64,000 nucleotides of DNA, taken from positions 62,001 through 126,000 of the forward strand of contig JAGXRK010000019.1 in NCBI GenBank assembly GCA_018335755.1, written 5' to 3'. Positions 17,409-27,800 of this stretch are shown piece after piece. This DNA is from Ignavibacterium sp. (GTDB taxonomy: Bacteria > Bacteroidota > Ignavibacteria > Ignavibacteriales > Ignavibacteriaceae). Positions within the stretch are counted from its first letter, which is position 1; the number at the start of each line of letters is the position of its first letter. Both the position numbers and the translations under genes were made by a program. A model generated the notes under the pieces. That model did not search any database. It was not told the DNA's origin and saw only the letters and a list, made by a program, of their open reading frames with translations.

Positions 17409-20400
17409 TTATCTTGCTCTAAAATGTTTACCGGCATTTAAAATTTCAAAGTCAAAAAGGACACCGGCATAGAATCTCCACTCTTTACCGTATTTAACTG
17501 ATTCGCCTCTTACATTTCTTTCGAAAGTATCAAATCCATAGGATGCATTAAAGAATACACTGGTAGGAAATAAATAATAAGAGTTAAGCTGAAATCTTAG
17601 TTCAGCACCAGCACCTTTTTTAAATGTATCGAATGAAGGAATATCACCGGTCCAGGCATTACCAATATCTCCGTGAAACGAAAGGAATATTTTATCCAGA
17701 TATAAATGCCCGAACTTAGCATCAATATTTCTGAACAGAGGAAAACGGTAGGTAAGATTTAACCAGGCAATTTCGTTTCCACTGACTGCATAAAAAGGAT
17801 ATGCTTTCATTCCCAGTAACCCGCCAAGATAGAAGTCAAAAAAGTCAGGCACCTCAGGTCCCAATATGGAACCCGCACGGATAGTAGCAGTTACCGTATG
17901 ACTTTTGAATGTTGGAAGATGTAATCTTGAATTTAATTCCAATCTATGAAAGTTAAAGTTTTTATATTGCGGAACTAAAAGCCCATCCTCAATAGTATAT
18001 TCACCATCCTGATTAAACTTATTAAACTCATAATTATAGGTTAGATCAACTGCAAAACCAATCGGATTTATGTTCATATCCCTGTTTGGAAGGAAGGAAT
18101 CCCATGTATATTTAGCTTCAAAATTTCTTCCTATAAAATATGTATCGTCAGTTGAAGGATAAAGTATTGTGCTGTTAGGAATAATAAAACTTCCCAGTAA
18201 AGCATTATACCTGCTGTAAACAAATTTTAGCTGAAGATATTGATCACGTGTGAACAATCTGTGCTTAGCCACAAAATCAACTTCAAAAAGATCGTATGTA
18301 ACAGAAGTTGAAGCAGTATCTTCATAAGTTACTATCGGAAAATTTGAAGAATCCGGAGTAAAGAAAATATCAACATCGGTCTTTCTGCTTATGCTGTAAA
18401 CTTCAAGTGCCAGTTCCGGCCTTAGCCCTAGAGATGTAAGTAAAGGAAGTTTGTTTTTATATTCAAAGATCAGAAAAAGATCCCGCTCTAGTCTTGAGTT
18501 AATTGCACCACCCGCAAATATTGCATAGCGATTCAGCATATCGTTGGAAGAAACAAATAAACCCGGCTTTAACTTTTCTAAAAACTTATTGGATGTATTA
18601 TAATTATCAAATCTTATGAAGGGGAAAAAAGTTAATCTGGAAAAAGCTCCGCCGTAAGGTTTTTTATCATACTCCGGTGTTTCGTAATCATTAAAATCCC
18701 TGAGTGAAACAATATCAAAATTATTTATATCACCATTTGGTAAATCTTTACCAAGGGGCGGATTATCAACTTTAACGTAGGATGCACCTGTTTTAACATC
18801 CTGATTGCTGTTTTCAAGATAAAAGATTTTATATCCTTCCGATGTATAACCTGCATAAACTATATCGCCGCTAGAATTGATTGAAGGCATAAAAGCCCCG
18901 CCGGTAACATTTGTTAATTGCTTCTTTTCTCCATTTAAAAGATTTAACTTATAAATATTGTAGATGCCCGTCTCGTCACTCGCATAAATTATATTACCAT
19001 ACTTATCAACTAAAGGATTACGTTCATCGTTATCTGTTGCGATTACAAATTCAACTTTTCCTCCGCCGGTACTGATCCTGGCAATATCTCTTGTATTATG
19101 GTATGAATAGTCAAAGATAATGTACGAATCATCCGGTGAAAATTTAGGATTGTAAACCTGTTCACCATTCTCGAAAAAAGTAAGCTGTTTGAAGTCAGAT
19201 CCATCAATATTCACCAGTGCAATATTTGTGGTTCCATCTTTCTGAAAAAGAAATACAATTTTTGACTCATCATTTGAAACTGATGGCTGATTAGCTCTTA
19301 AGTTTTTGGTGAGACGAGTTTCCTTTTCTGTTATGATGTTATAAACATATAAATCGTGAACATTATACCAGTCAGGATTCTTATCGGTTATCTTAGCATA
19401 AATCACTTTTGTTTCATTATCAATCCAGGAAAAAGTTGACCGCACACCCATTTTAATCAACTTATCTGATTTAGTTTCTTTATCGTATAAGAAAAGTCCT
19501 GATGGAGAAAAGTAATCAGATGATTTATTGGATATATATAAAATCTTTTTACCATCTTTAGAAAAAACAGGATAAAAATTACCGAATCCAACTGCGCCAA
19601 TAGTGTCACCAATTACAGAATTTTCACGTACTGATTTAATCCTGTCATTGTAGTGTTCCGATAAGAAATCTTTCCATTCATCATAAAGCTGTTTTCCGGT
19701 TTTTCCAAGCACCTGTTCGCAGGCAGAATCAAAAGTGAATGTACTGAATTTGCCCAGTGCAGTAGTTAATTCCCTAAGTTTATCTTCGCCATACTTCTGT
19801 GAAATGTAACGCGTTAATGCAAAGCCAAGATTATAGACAGATTCATTACCAAGACTTGTCTTACCAAATACACCCATCTGGTTCCAGGTTAACAGGTTAT
19901 CATCAAGAATGTAAGAACGCAGGATCATATCGCGGTGCGAATCCCAGTTGTCATAATTAAATTCTTTCCGCATATACTGTGCAGTACCCTCAGCAAACCA
20001 GGCAGGCATATTAATAGTAGCAAGAGGATATGATGCCACAACATTAGGAAATCCATAAAGTATATCCGGTCTTCTTTCATCTTCGTAGCTGAGAACCTGC
20101 AGAAAAACTGCCGGAAGACTGCGTGATGCCTTCATAGCTGCCTGCAATTGAACCATATGAACGAATTCGTGGGATATAACATTACGAAGCCAGTTATGAG
20201 TACCCCGCAGATCAAAATCAAGTGCACTTGTCCATATTTCAATTTTGTTATCAAAGAAATAAGTCGCACCATTTGAATAATCATCAATGTCTTTAATCAC
20301 ATAATGAACAAGATCAGGCTCATAGTCGTATAAGGAGCAGATTGGTTCCCATACTTCATCGGCAATTTTAGCTACAACTTTTGCAGTCCGTTCAGCACCA

Positions 20401-20531
20401 TCGTGAAAGTGAACCTGAACATATTTTCCCTTGATAGTAAACCAGTTTAATTCAGGATGGAAATCTGTAAACTGGGCAAAAAGAAAAGTTGGTGAAAAAA
20501 GGGTTAGGAGTAATATGAGAATATTTTTCAT
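17409..20531 (-). CDS. Exported protein: M1-like zinc peptidase domain, TolB-type propeller, outer-membrane barrel
   Basis: A 1,040-residue envelope protein with a signal peptide. Residues about 30-290 look like a gluzincin (peptidase MA-like) domain: HEFVH at 121-125 is HExxH, and WFAEGTAQY supplies the downstream Glu. Residues about 300-600 hold TolB/WD40-like beta-propeller repeats with recurring F.P.FS.DG/D segments (FSKDGKKILYISN, FSPDDSYIIFDYS). From about 690 on the chain is a string of amphipathic strands like an outer-membrane surface-antigen barrel (YLGGLLGMKAYPF, FHGDIGNAW), ending in FRAR. It may process or sense surface material. It lies between the M6-like gene and the DUF5683-like gene. 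Confidence 0.75.
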   Translation of the reverse strand: MKNILILLLTLFSPTFLFAQFTDFHPELNWFTIKGKYVQVHFHDGAERTAKVVAKIADEVWEPICSLYDYEPDLVHYVIKDIDDYSNGATYFFDNKIEIWTSALDFDLRGTHNWLRNVISHEFVHMVQLQAAMKASRSLPAVFLQVLSYEDERRPDILYGFPNVVASYPLATINMPAWFAEGTAQYMRKEFNYDNWDSHRDMILRSYILDDNLLTWNQMGVFGKTSLGNESVYNLGFALTRYISQKYGEDKLRELTTALGKFSTFTFDSACEQVLGKTGKQLYDEWKDFLSEHYNDRIKSVRENSVIGDTIGAVGFGNFYPVFSKDGKKILYISNKSSDYFSPSGLFLYDKETKSDKLIKMGVRSTFSWIDNETKVIYAKITDKNPDWYNVHDLYVYNIITEKETRLTKNLRANQPSVSNDESKIVFLFQKDGTTNIALVNIDGSDFKQLTFFENGEQVYNPKFSPDDSYIIFDYSYHNTRDIARISTGGGKVEFVIATDNDERNPLVDKYGNIIYASDETGIYNIYKLNLLNGEKKQLTNVTGGAFMPSINSSGDIVYAGYTSEGYKIFYLENSNQDVKTGASYVKVDNPPLGKDLPNGDINNFDIVSLRDFNDYETPEYDKKPYGGAFSRLTFFPFIRFDNYNTSNKFLEKLKPGLFVSSNDMLNRYAIFAGGAINSRLERDLFLIFEYKNKLPLLTSLGLRPELALEVYSISRKTDVDIFFTPDSSNFPIVTYEDTASTSVTYDLFEVDFVAKHRLFTRDQYLQLKFVYSRYNALLGSFIIPNSTILYPSTDDTYFIGRNFEAKYTWDSFLPNRDMNINPIGFAVDLTYNYEFNKFNQDGEYTIEDGLLVPQYKNFNFHRLELNSRLHLPTFKSHTVTATIRAGSILGPEVPDFFDFYLGGLLGMKAYPFYAVSGNEIAWLNLTYRFPLFRNIDAKFGHLYLDKIFLSFHGDIGNAWTGDIPSFDTFKKGAGAELRFQLNSYYLFPTSVFFNASYGFDTFERNVRGESVKYGKEWRFYAGVLFDFEILNAGKHFRAR

Positions 20532-20623
20532 CGGTATGTTATTAAGTCTCGGTTATTAAATTGTTCCATTTCTAAACTGTTAAAATGTTCTATGCTGATA
20601 ATTTCTATAACTGTCCTGGAGAA

Positions 20624-23600
20624 TTATTTTACAACTGCAATTTTTATTACCTGCAATTCTGATTTACCACTGGTAGATACAGCTTCAATTCTTGCAAGGT
20701 AAACTCCACTTTGAACGTCTCCCACATTCCATAAAGTTTCACTGTCCATTCCTGCTGGTGCAAAATCATTAAGCTCTGCAACGAAGCCGCCTGCAAGATC
20801 AAATATTTTAATATTGATACTAGATTCCTCAGAAACATAATACCTTATAAATGTTTGCCCGTCATAAACAGGATTTGGATAATTATATGCACGGTTTTCC
20901 GGGAAAAATTCGTTAATAACAAATTCTGATTGTGCTCCTGAAACGAACGAAGAATTAAAATTATTTGCGTTTTTTTCCGACCAATAGTATTTACCATCAA
21001 CCGAACCGATATTCCAGGCGGAAAGGAAATTATTTTTATCCACCAACACCAATGAAGGTTTGCCTTTATCAGAAAATAAAACAGGAACAGCACTTGGCAT
21101 TGCACCTGATGAAATAGGAAAACCATCCACTAATCTTCCGGTGGGTCCGTCAAAGGCAAAAATTCTTCCGTCATCTGTGAAAGTAATAAGTTCGCTTCTT
21201 TCATCACCAGCAAAATCCATTGCAAGCGGAGATGAAGCAAAGTTTTGTCCTTCTGGATCAGTCACCGGATAGTTATCAGCCAGAACTCCTTCAAAGTTTC
21301 TTGCTTCAAGTTTATTGCCGTTGTTAAAAACTATATAAGTGTTACCATCTTTTCTAAGATCAGTAAGTATAAATGAAGTTATGCCTGCACCAGATTCTAC
21401 TGTAAATAAACTTATTAACCCGGATTCTGAGAAAATATAAAATCTATTCTGATCAGTTAATACCACAAAAACATAATCACCATTTGAGTTTAACGTTAAC
21501 GCAAGATCTAAAGGCTGCTCCATAGTGAAATCATAAGTGAATCCGCTGCTGATACCAAAAGCATTGTTTGTCATTATATTTTTTGAATCTCCGATATAAG
21601 CATAAATCAGATTATCTGCAGCAATCTTTTTTATTATTAAATCAGGATTAACAACTGCACCAGTTAATGAATCGGGATTTGTCGAAGGCAGAATACCGGT
21701 TGAAAAAGTTATGATCTCTCCATTTTCTGTGCCTGCCAATACATTAGTTTGTTCGGTAAAAGTTCTTACAATAACGGGATCGGTAGTAATTTCAGATTGA
21801 ATAATCCTTTGTCCAAAAAAAGTCTGTGTATCATTCACCATATAAACATTAAAAGCATTGTTCAAAGTACCGAAAGTAAATAACGTATTATTAATATAAA
21901 TTGAAGCGGGTTTAGCAGAAGAAAAGCCGTTGATAGTTCTTAACTCAGTTTGATTGAAATATACTTTAAGTGATGAATCAGTAAGGAGGTTAAAATAATT
22001 TTGCGCAGCATCGGATGATAAACCTATTTCGTTTACATCGTCAGTAAAATACAATTTCTCTGAAAACAATGGTTTAATCAGTGAATCACCGTAGGTGAGC
22101 TTAAAACTAATCCTGTTACTGATATCTGTAAAATTGGAGAAAGTAATAAGACTATTAGCGCCGGTATTGGTTGTAGTACTTGGTCTGGTATCTTTTGAAA
22201 ATATGTTTTTATATAATTCTGATGGATTTGAACTGTACCAGAGATCTACTTGTGTACCTTCACCAATAACTTCATCTCCGAATATTGTAAAGAATCTTTC
22301 ACCAATATCGGGAATACCGTCGGCTTCAACCAATCTTACTCCCCTTCTGTTCTTATCGGTATTAATTTTATTTGAAGCAAGTTTTTCATTTATCACATTT
22401 TCATCAATATGCCAGATGAGAATACCGCTGCCGGGCAGTGCCCAATCAAACTCATCTACATCTATTATTACGCCTGCAAGTGAATCGGTATCGAAACTCC
22501 TGTATCCCGTTGTATCTTTTGCAAAAGTTTTTGTGAAAACAACATCACCTAACTTATAAGAGACTGTGGAACCATCCTGATTTGCATCTCGGTTCCTGTT
22601 TTCAATCAAATAATATTCGGAAGAGTTAAGCGGAACTTTCAAGATAACAGTATCAAGAACTGAGGCAGCAAGTTTTGTAACTAACGTTATATCATAATCA
22701 CCGGGTGGAAGGGTGGTAGGTTCAGCCCAACCAAGGTAAATTTTTTCCCAGGCAGAGGGCTCAGGAGGATACGTTCCGTTGTATGCAAAAATTGATTGTC
22801 CATCCATCAACCCGAATCTGCCGATGGCACTTAACCCTGTGTCGGTATTAAACAGATCAGGAAGTCCAAGATGACTTGCAACACTTGCAACAAGCAATCC
22901 GTTTATGCTGATTTGAAATAAAAAAGTTCCTGAGAAAGTGCTTATTTCCCTGCTCTCAGTTTCGGGCATAATCATAGTATTTGTGTTACCAAACCTGTTA
23001 ACCGGTAAACCGGAAAGATCATTATTAAGAATTTCTCTTAATGCTCTTTCACTTAAATAGACCGAAGGTAAATCGCGCTCATTGCCAAGACTGCCAGGTA
23101 AAGTTATGTCCCTGCCAACACCAGCGTGAAATATCAGGAAAATATCATACTCTGAATAAACCATTGCTGGATTCGATTGTGAAACGAGAGTCCATACTTC
23201 TTTTGAAAAATTTCCCATAGGTAAAAAATCCTCTGACCTTGGGGGTGGAGAATAATTTCTCATAGTTTGAGAGACAGTTATAATGCTGTCAAGAACTGTG
23301 TACTCAATTATTGTTTTACTGCCTGAGACTTTATTGAAATAATTTCTTACAAACTGCAGGTGATCCTCAAAATAGTTTTTATCATGAGGCAGAGGATCAA
23401 TAATTGTATTACCGTAATCTTGGGTATAAATGGAACCGAATTTCCCATCGCCAAAAGTTGAAGCATCCTGATCTGCCTGGAATTCAACCATAACGGCTAA
23501 AATTTTTACTGTATCATTTTGCTGGACAACACTACGATCAGTCGGATAAGAATTAAGGTTCCCTAAAAAAGTTTGGGCAGATAATCTGCCCAAAACAAAA

Positions 23601-23635
23601 AAAGACAAAAAAAGGAATAAGAGATTTTTTTTCAT
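20624..23635 (-). CDS. T9SS-exported M6 (immune-inhibitor-A-like) protein with degenerate zinc motif
   Basis: A 1,003-residue exported protein. After a signal peptide (LLFLFLSFFVLGRLSAQ) come M6-metalloprotease-like segments (VKILAVMVEFQAD, YFNKVSGSKTIIEYTVLDS, FHAGVGRD, LIWHIDENVI). The site that should read HExxHxLGLPDLY instead reads ASVASHLGLPDLF, with residues 250-254 replacing HExxH, so classical M6 catalysis is not expected. A middle region has FG-GAP/propeller-like repeats. The last 90 residues are a T9SS type-A sorting domain (NYPNPVYDGQTFIRYYV, IKIFDLAGGFV, SGVYLARIEA). It begins seven bases after porV. Confidence 0.82.
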   Translation of the reverse strand: MKKNLLFLFLSFFVLGRLSAQTFLGNLNSYPTDRSVVQQNDTVKILAVMVEFQADQDASTFGDGKFGSIYTQDYGNTIIDPLPHDKNYFEDHLQFVRNYFNKVSGSKTIIEYTVLDSIITVSQTMRNYSPPPRSEDFLPMGNFSKEVWTLVSQSNPAMVYSEYDIFLIFHAGVGRDITLPGSLGNERDLPSVYLSERALREILNNDLSGLPVNRFGNTNTMIMPETESREISTFSGTFLFQISINGLLVASVASHLGLPDLFNTDTGLSAIGRFGLMDGQSIFAYNGTYPPEPSAWEKIYLGWAEPTTLPPGDYDITLVTKLAASVLDTVILKVPLNSSEYYLIENRNRDANQDGSTVSYKLGDVVFTKTFAKDTTGYRSFDTDSLAGVIIDVDEFDWALPGSGILIWHIDENVINEKLASNKINTDKNRRGVRLVEADGIPDIGERFFTIFGDEVIGEGTQVDLWYSSNPSELYKNIFSKDTRPSTTTNTGANSLITFSNFTDISNRISFKLTYGDSLIKPLFSEKLYFTDDVNEIGLSSDAAQNYFNLLTDSSLKVYFNQTELRTINGFSSAKPASIYINNTLFTFGTLNNAFNVYMVNDTQTFFGQRIIQSEITTDPVIVRTFTEQTNVLAGTENGEIITFSTGILPSTNPDSLTGAVVNPDLIIKKIAADNLIYAYIGDSKNIMTNNAFGISSGFTYDFTMEQPLDLALTLNSNGDYVFVVLTDQNRFYIFSESGLISLFTVESGAGITSFILTDLRKDGNTYIVFNNGNKLEARNFEGVLADNYPVTDPEGQNFASSPLAMDFAGDERSELITFTDDGRIFAFDGPTGRLVDGFPISSGAMPSAVPVLFSDKGKPSLVLVDKNNFLSAWNIGSVDGKYYWSEKNANNFNSSFVSGAQSEFVINEFFPENRAYNYPNPVYDGQTFIRYYVSEESSINIKIFDLAGGFVAELNDFAPAGMDSETLWNVGDVQSGVYLARIEAVSTSGKSELQVIKIAVVK

Positions 23636-23641
23636 GTTTAA

Positions 23642-24799
23642 TTAAATTCCGCGGGGTAATCCTCTGATAGCTTCAGGAATTCCGCCCCATCCTATAGAAA
23701 CGGTAAATCTTAAAGTGTCATTAAGAGGATGATTTTCACCATCTTTGAACATCGAAGTAGTTAGGTAACTAAAGTCAAACCCGTACATATCATAACGGAT
23801 TCCTGCACCAAAAGTAACAAACTTTCTGTTGCCCTTATCCGGATCTTCATAGAAGAATCCTGTTCTAAGCGCAAAGAGAAAATCACCGGGAGTGCCATAC
23901 CAATATTCCAGACCCATAGAGGTGTTAATATCCCTTAATTCCTCACTAAATGATTCATCACCCCAGGCTGCAAATATGGCTTCGTAGAATTGTTTTGATG
24001 TAGCGCCATCGCGGCTAACAAGCAGTTTAGCAAAATCGAGTGTGTATATTAAATTATTAAACTCACTATCAATAACTTTGTAGGCAAATCCTAGTCTGAA
24101 GTTAGTTGGAATTGGATCTGCCTGATCCTGATCAATATAAGTTATTTTAGGACCAAGATTGCTCAGGTTAACTCCAATGCTTAGCTTACCACCGATGTCT
24201 TCATCCGTAAATGGAATAATTAACCGTTCAGGTCTCCACATTGCAGCAATATCAAAACTTACAGTAGTTGCAACTCCAGAACCCTGTTCTTCGCCGGCGG
24301 GTTTATCTGCTAAACGGCTATGAATAACTCTGAAATTAAAACCAATACCCCAATCATTACTGAGTTTTGTAGCATAGCCCAGCGTCAAAGCGGCATCGAA
24401 AGAACGAAAAACTCCTATTGGATCAGGTCCAAGCTCAGAGGTTCTAACAAACTCGCCATAATTCATATACGTAAAACTGGCAAGAATGCTTCCATCAATC
24501 TCTTCCATATAATGTCTGAAAGTCAGATAATCATAAAAAAGATCGAGATTAAATTGAGGCAGCCAGTTACTGTGTGTTATATTAATTTCAGTCCCTGTTA
24601 AAAACGCCACACCGGCAGGGTTCCAGAAAATAGCCGCAGAATTATCTGCAAGCCCGGTTCCTGATTCACCAATACCTCCGGCACGTGAATCCGGTGCAAG
24701 TAAAAGAAAAGGAACAGCAGCTTCACCTTGTCCGAACGTAGTGCTTCCAAATCCGCCAAGCATTACACATAGCATCAAAAGCGTTAGAACATTTTTCAT
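23642..24799 (-). CDS. porV: PorV/PorQ-family T9SS outer-membrane protein
   Basis: A 385-residue outer-membrane beta-barrel of the PorV (LptO) family. A signal peptide is followed by the family N-terminus: PFLLLAPDSRAGGIGESGTG, then NSAAIFWNPAGVA. Strand-rich sequence then continues to the C-terminus. In characterised T9SS, PorV forms a complex with PorU and shuttles cargo to it. Here the gene follows porU directly and precedes a T9SS-sorted protein, in keeping with that role. PorV is favoured over PorQ because of the neighbour. Confidence 0.85.
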   Translation of the reverse strand: MKNVLTLLMLCVMLGGFGSTTFGQGEAAVPFLLLAPDSRAGGIGESGTGLADNSAAIFWNPAGVAFLTGTEINITHSNWLPQFNLDLFYDYLTFRHYMEEIDGSILASFTYMNYGEFVRTSELGPDPIGVFRSFDAALTLGYATKLSNDWGIGFNFRVIHSRLADKPAGEEQGSGVATTVSFDIAAMWRPERLIIPFTDEDIGGKLSIGVNLSNLGPKITYIDQDQADPIPTNFRLGFAYKVIDSEFNNLIYTLDFAKLLVSRDGATSKQFYEAIFAAWGDESFSEELRDINTSMGLEYWYGTPGDFLFALRTGFFYEDPDKGNRKFVTFGAGIRYDMYGFDFSYLTTSMFKDGENHPLNDTLRFTVSIGWGGIPEAIRGLPRGI

Positions 24800-24896
24800 T
24801 TTATTTATCCTCCGATAATTTTTGTCGGTTTATTAATTTGAACAAATTGAATTAAAAATATAAATAAATATTTGATATTATATCAAAACTTTTTTC

Positions 24897-27800
24897 TTAT
24901 CTGATTACAGCAAGTTTACCGGTTACACTTGTACTTCTTTCACCGTCAACAGTTTTTACTATCACTTTGTATAAATATGTCCCGTTTGCTACCATGCCGC
25001 CATCGTGGTCTCTACCGTCCCAATCAACTGTTACAAACTTTTCGTTAATATTGAATTTCTCTATTTCCTTTATCATTCTTCCGGCAATTGTATAAATTTT
25101 TATTTTTACATCAATAGAATTTGTAAGATTTTGGTTGAATGTAAACGTTGTTGTTGATGTAAACGGATTCGGATAATTATATATATCACGTACAATAACT
25201 TCGTTATCATTGACTACTGAAAAATAAGCAACTCCTGAGGAAGGGTTATTAAAAACGTCCCAAGCTTTAATCATCAATGAATATTCACCAAACTCGAGAT
25301 TGCTGAAGTTATAGTTTATCTGTCCGGATTTTCCTCCCGCATCAAGATCTCCAACAAAAAAGTTAGTGAAATCTAAGGGATTGTTTTCCTGCTCATTGAG
25401 GACTCCTTCTAATTTATGACCAATTCCTGTGCCGGTTGTATTTAAGCCCGTTTCGTCCGTAAGCTTGACAATTAGCTTAGGATTTGGACCAACGAGGTAA
25501 GATGTTCCGTAAGCAATGTCGTCAAAGTAAATTTCTATATCAGGACCTTTGCCGTCATTAGCTGTGGTATCTGTACCACCTACAATAATATTTGTTGTGT
25601 AGCCAATGCCATCGGAAGTGTTATCAAAAAAGTAGAATACTATTTTGCCGTTATTATTTTCATATGATATATCTTTTGGAACAACAAATTCTGCTGAAAA
25701 CTTTCCATTAACTACAGAAACTCTTCCTTTGAATATAATCCCTCCCTGCTGTTTTAGGTTAATGCTGGTGGAATTAGCTGAACCAGGTATTATTAAATTA
25801 AAATTTCTTTCGGAATCAAAAACAGTTAATAAACCTTCGCCAGAAAAAGTCTCCCAAACAGTATTGTCTGGTTTCAAAACTGCACCATCAATCTTTGTTT
25901 TACTTAGAGCTTTTATTTGAATGTCCGAAATAAAGGGCATTCCGTTAACCGAATCAATATCAGCGGAATACTGCGGTATATTTAATCTAAGGGTCGGATC
26001 TCCGGTTAAACTGTATTTTTGATCATTCACTCCGAAACGGGCAATTTTTGTTTTAGAAATTGCATCACCAATACGTATTGGTAAATTAAGCGTATCTCGA
26101 GAAGAAAGAAAGATGTACTTAAAAAGTGAATCATTTAAAAGGTTGTTTTCAAAAGAAAAAACAAGCCTTGAAGATGTGAATCCACCTATTGAACCTGAGT
26201 TAGGAAGAAACAACATTGCTTCGTTTGCACTTTGATAATTTGGAATATCAAAATATCCGAAATCACAGGTAGCAGCACAGAGGAAAAAATAATTATCATT
26301 TCGCATCAATGGAAGGGCGACACTTTTTTCAAAAACATATTCATGTGCCCAAAGTTCGGGACTACCATGCCCAATGTAATTCATAAGCAATGTGCCGTTA
26401 TTTACTGCATCTAATATTGCCTGGTTTACGGCAGGTTTTCTTCTTCCCTGACCAGTTATTACATCGGGGTAAGATGCAAGGTAAATTTTATTTTTATCAA
26501 AATGACCGGGCAATCTTTGTTCGGCTAATTTTTCAGATGGTTCGGTATGCATTGCTCCTTCATATCTGCCAGCTGTTCCTATACCATCATCAGCCACAAA
26601 TGTAATTAGATTTCGCCAGTTACCTTTATCCGTTGAAGTTTCATACTCAATGATCTTTGTAACAATATTATTAGCTTCTGTTGTGTTCGATACAGGAATT
26701 CTTCCCAGAGCAAGGTCTACTTTAGAGTCATTCCCATCTAGTAGAACAAAATAATCATCAGTTAAATATGAGTTTAATAAAGCTAAAGACTGAGCTGTCT
26801 GCCAGGTAGGAATAAAATTATCGCCATAACCTTCAACATTTCTGTAGTCGTATGTGCCCTTCCCAAAAAGAAGAACATACTCCGGTTTTATCTGCCAGTT
26901 ATCATAGGTGTATTTTAAGTAGTCCCTCACTGCAGTTACATCCAGTATACCAGAAGAAAATTCATTATAAATCTGGTCAATATCTACAACCAGAGTTGAA
27001 AGAGGCGTGACAGATTGTGATTCACGATAGTTTTTTAATCTGTTAGCAGCTTCCACAAAATTCTTATGGGTTATAATAATGAATTCTGCACCGGTTAACT
27101 CACCACGAAGATTAGAGTTACTGACTTCGGCGGGATTGACAGGTGCTTTAAAGTTTTCGCTGCCTACTGCTATGTATTTTCTTCTTTGGTTTGATAATTC
27201 ATTAAATCTGAATCGGCATTCTCCACCGGATTGAAAAACATAATTGGTTACAAGCTTAACATCTTTAAAGTCTGTTACATCATAGACTCTAATGTTGGAA
27301 GATGTAAATCCCTGCAATTGATATTCGACTACACCTAAGTTCGGATCGGAAAAGAACATTAAATAATCGGTATCCGCTATAAGGTTTTTTCTATACTCAA
27401 TTTCAAAATAATCTAGATATCCCACAGCTGATACTGAGGAAGGGTTAACTTTAAATGTTAAGGCACTTCGATTATTTGGTAAAATTCCGTTAAATGTTGC
27501 AGAAAAAGTATAATCTCTGCCTGCAGTATACTGGGTAGTACCAAACCCTGGCAGATTTTGTGCATAAAGCTGATTTCCATTATCACTTACCAACAATTCC
27601 ATTCCGTTTGAAGTACCAACTGCAAATCTTGCATTATATTTTACGGGTGCTGAATTATCTCTCTGAGTTAGATTATTTATATAAGTTCTTGAACTTATGG
27701 CTGACGAAAAATCATCCCCAAAAAACTGTCTGCCGGATTTACCAAGATTTATACGGTCAATTTCCCATTCTGCAAAAGCATCAGATTTTGTCTGAACAAA

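Noticed and set aside
22095..22559. Plus-strand open frame of about 150 codons inside the M6-like gene
   Set aside because: Antisense shadow of a clearly coding frame with T9SS and M6 features.
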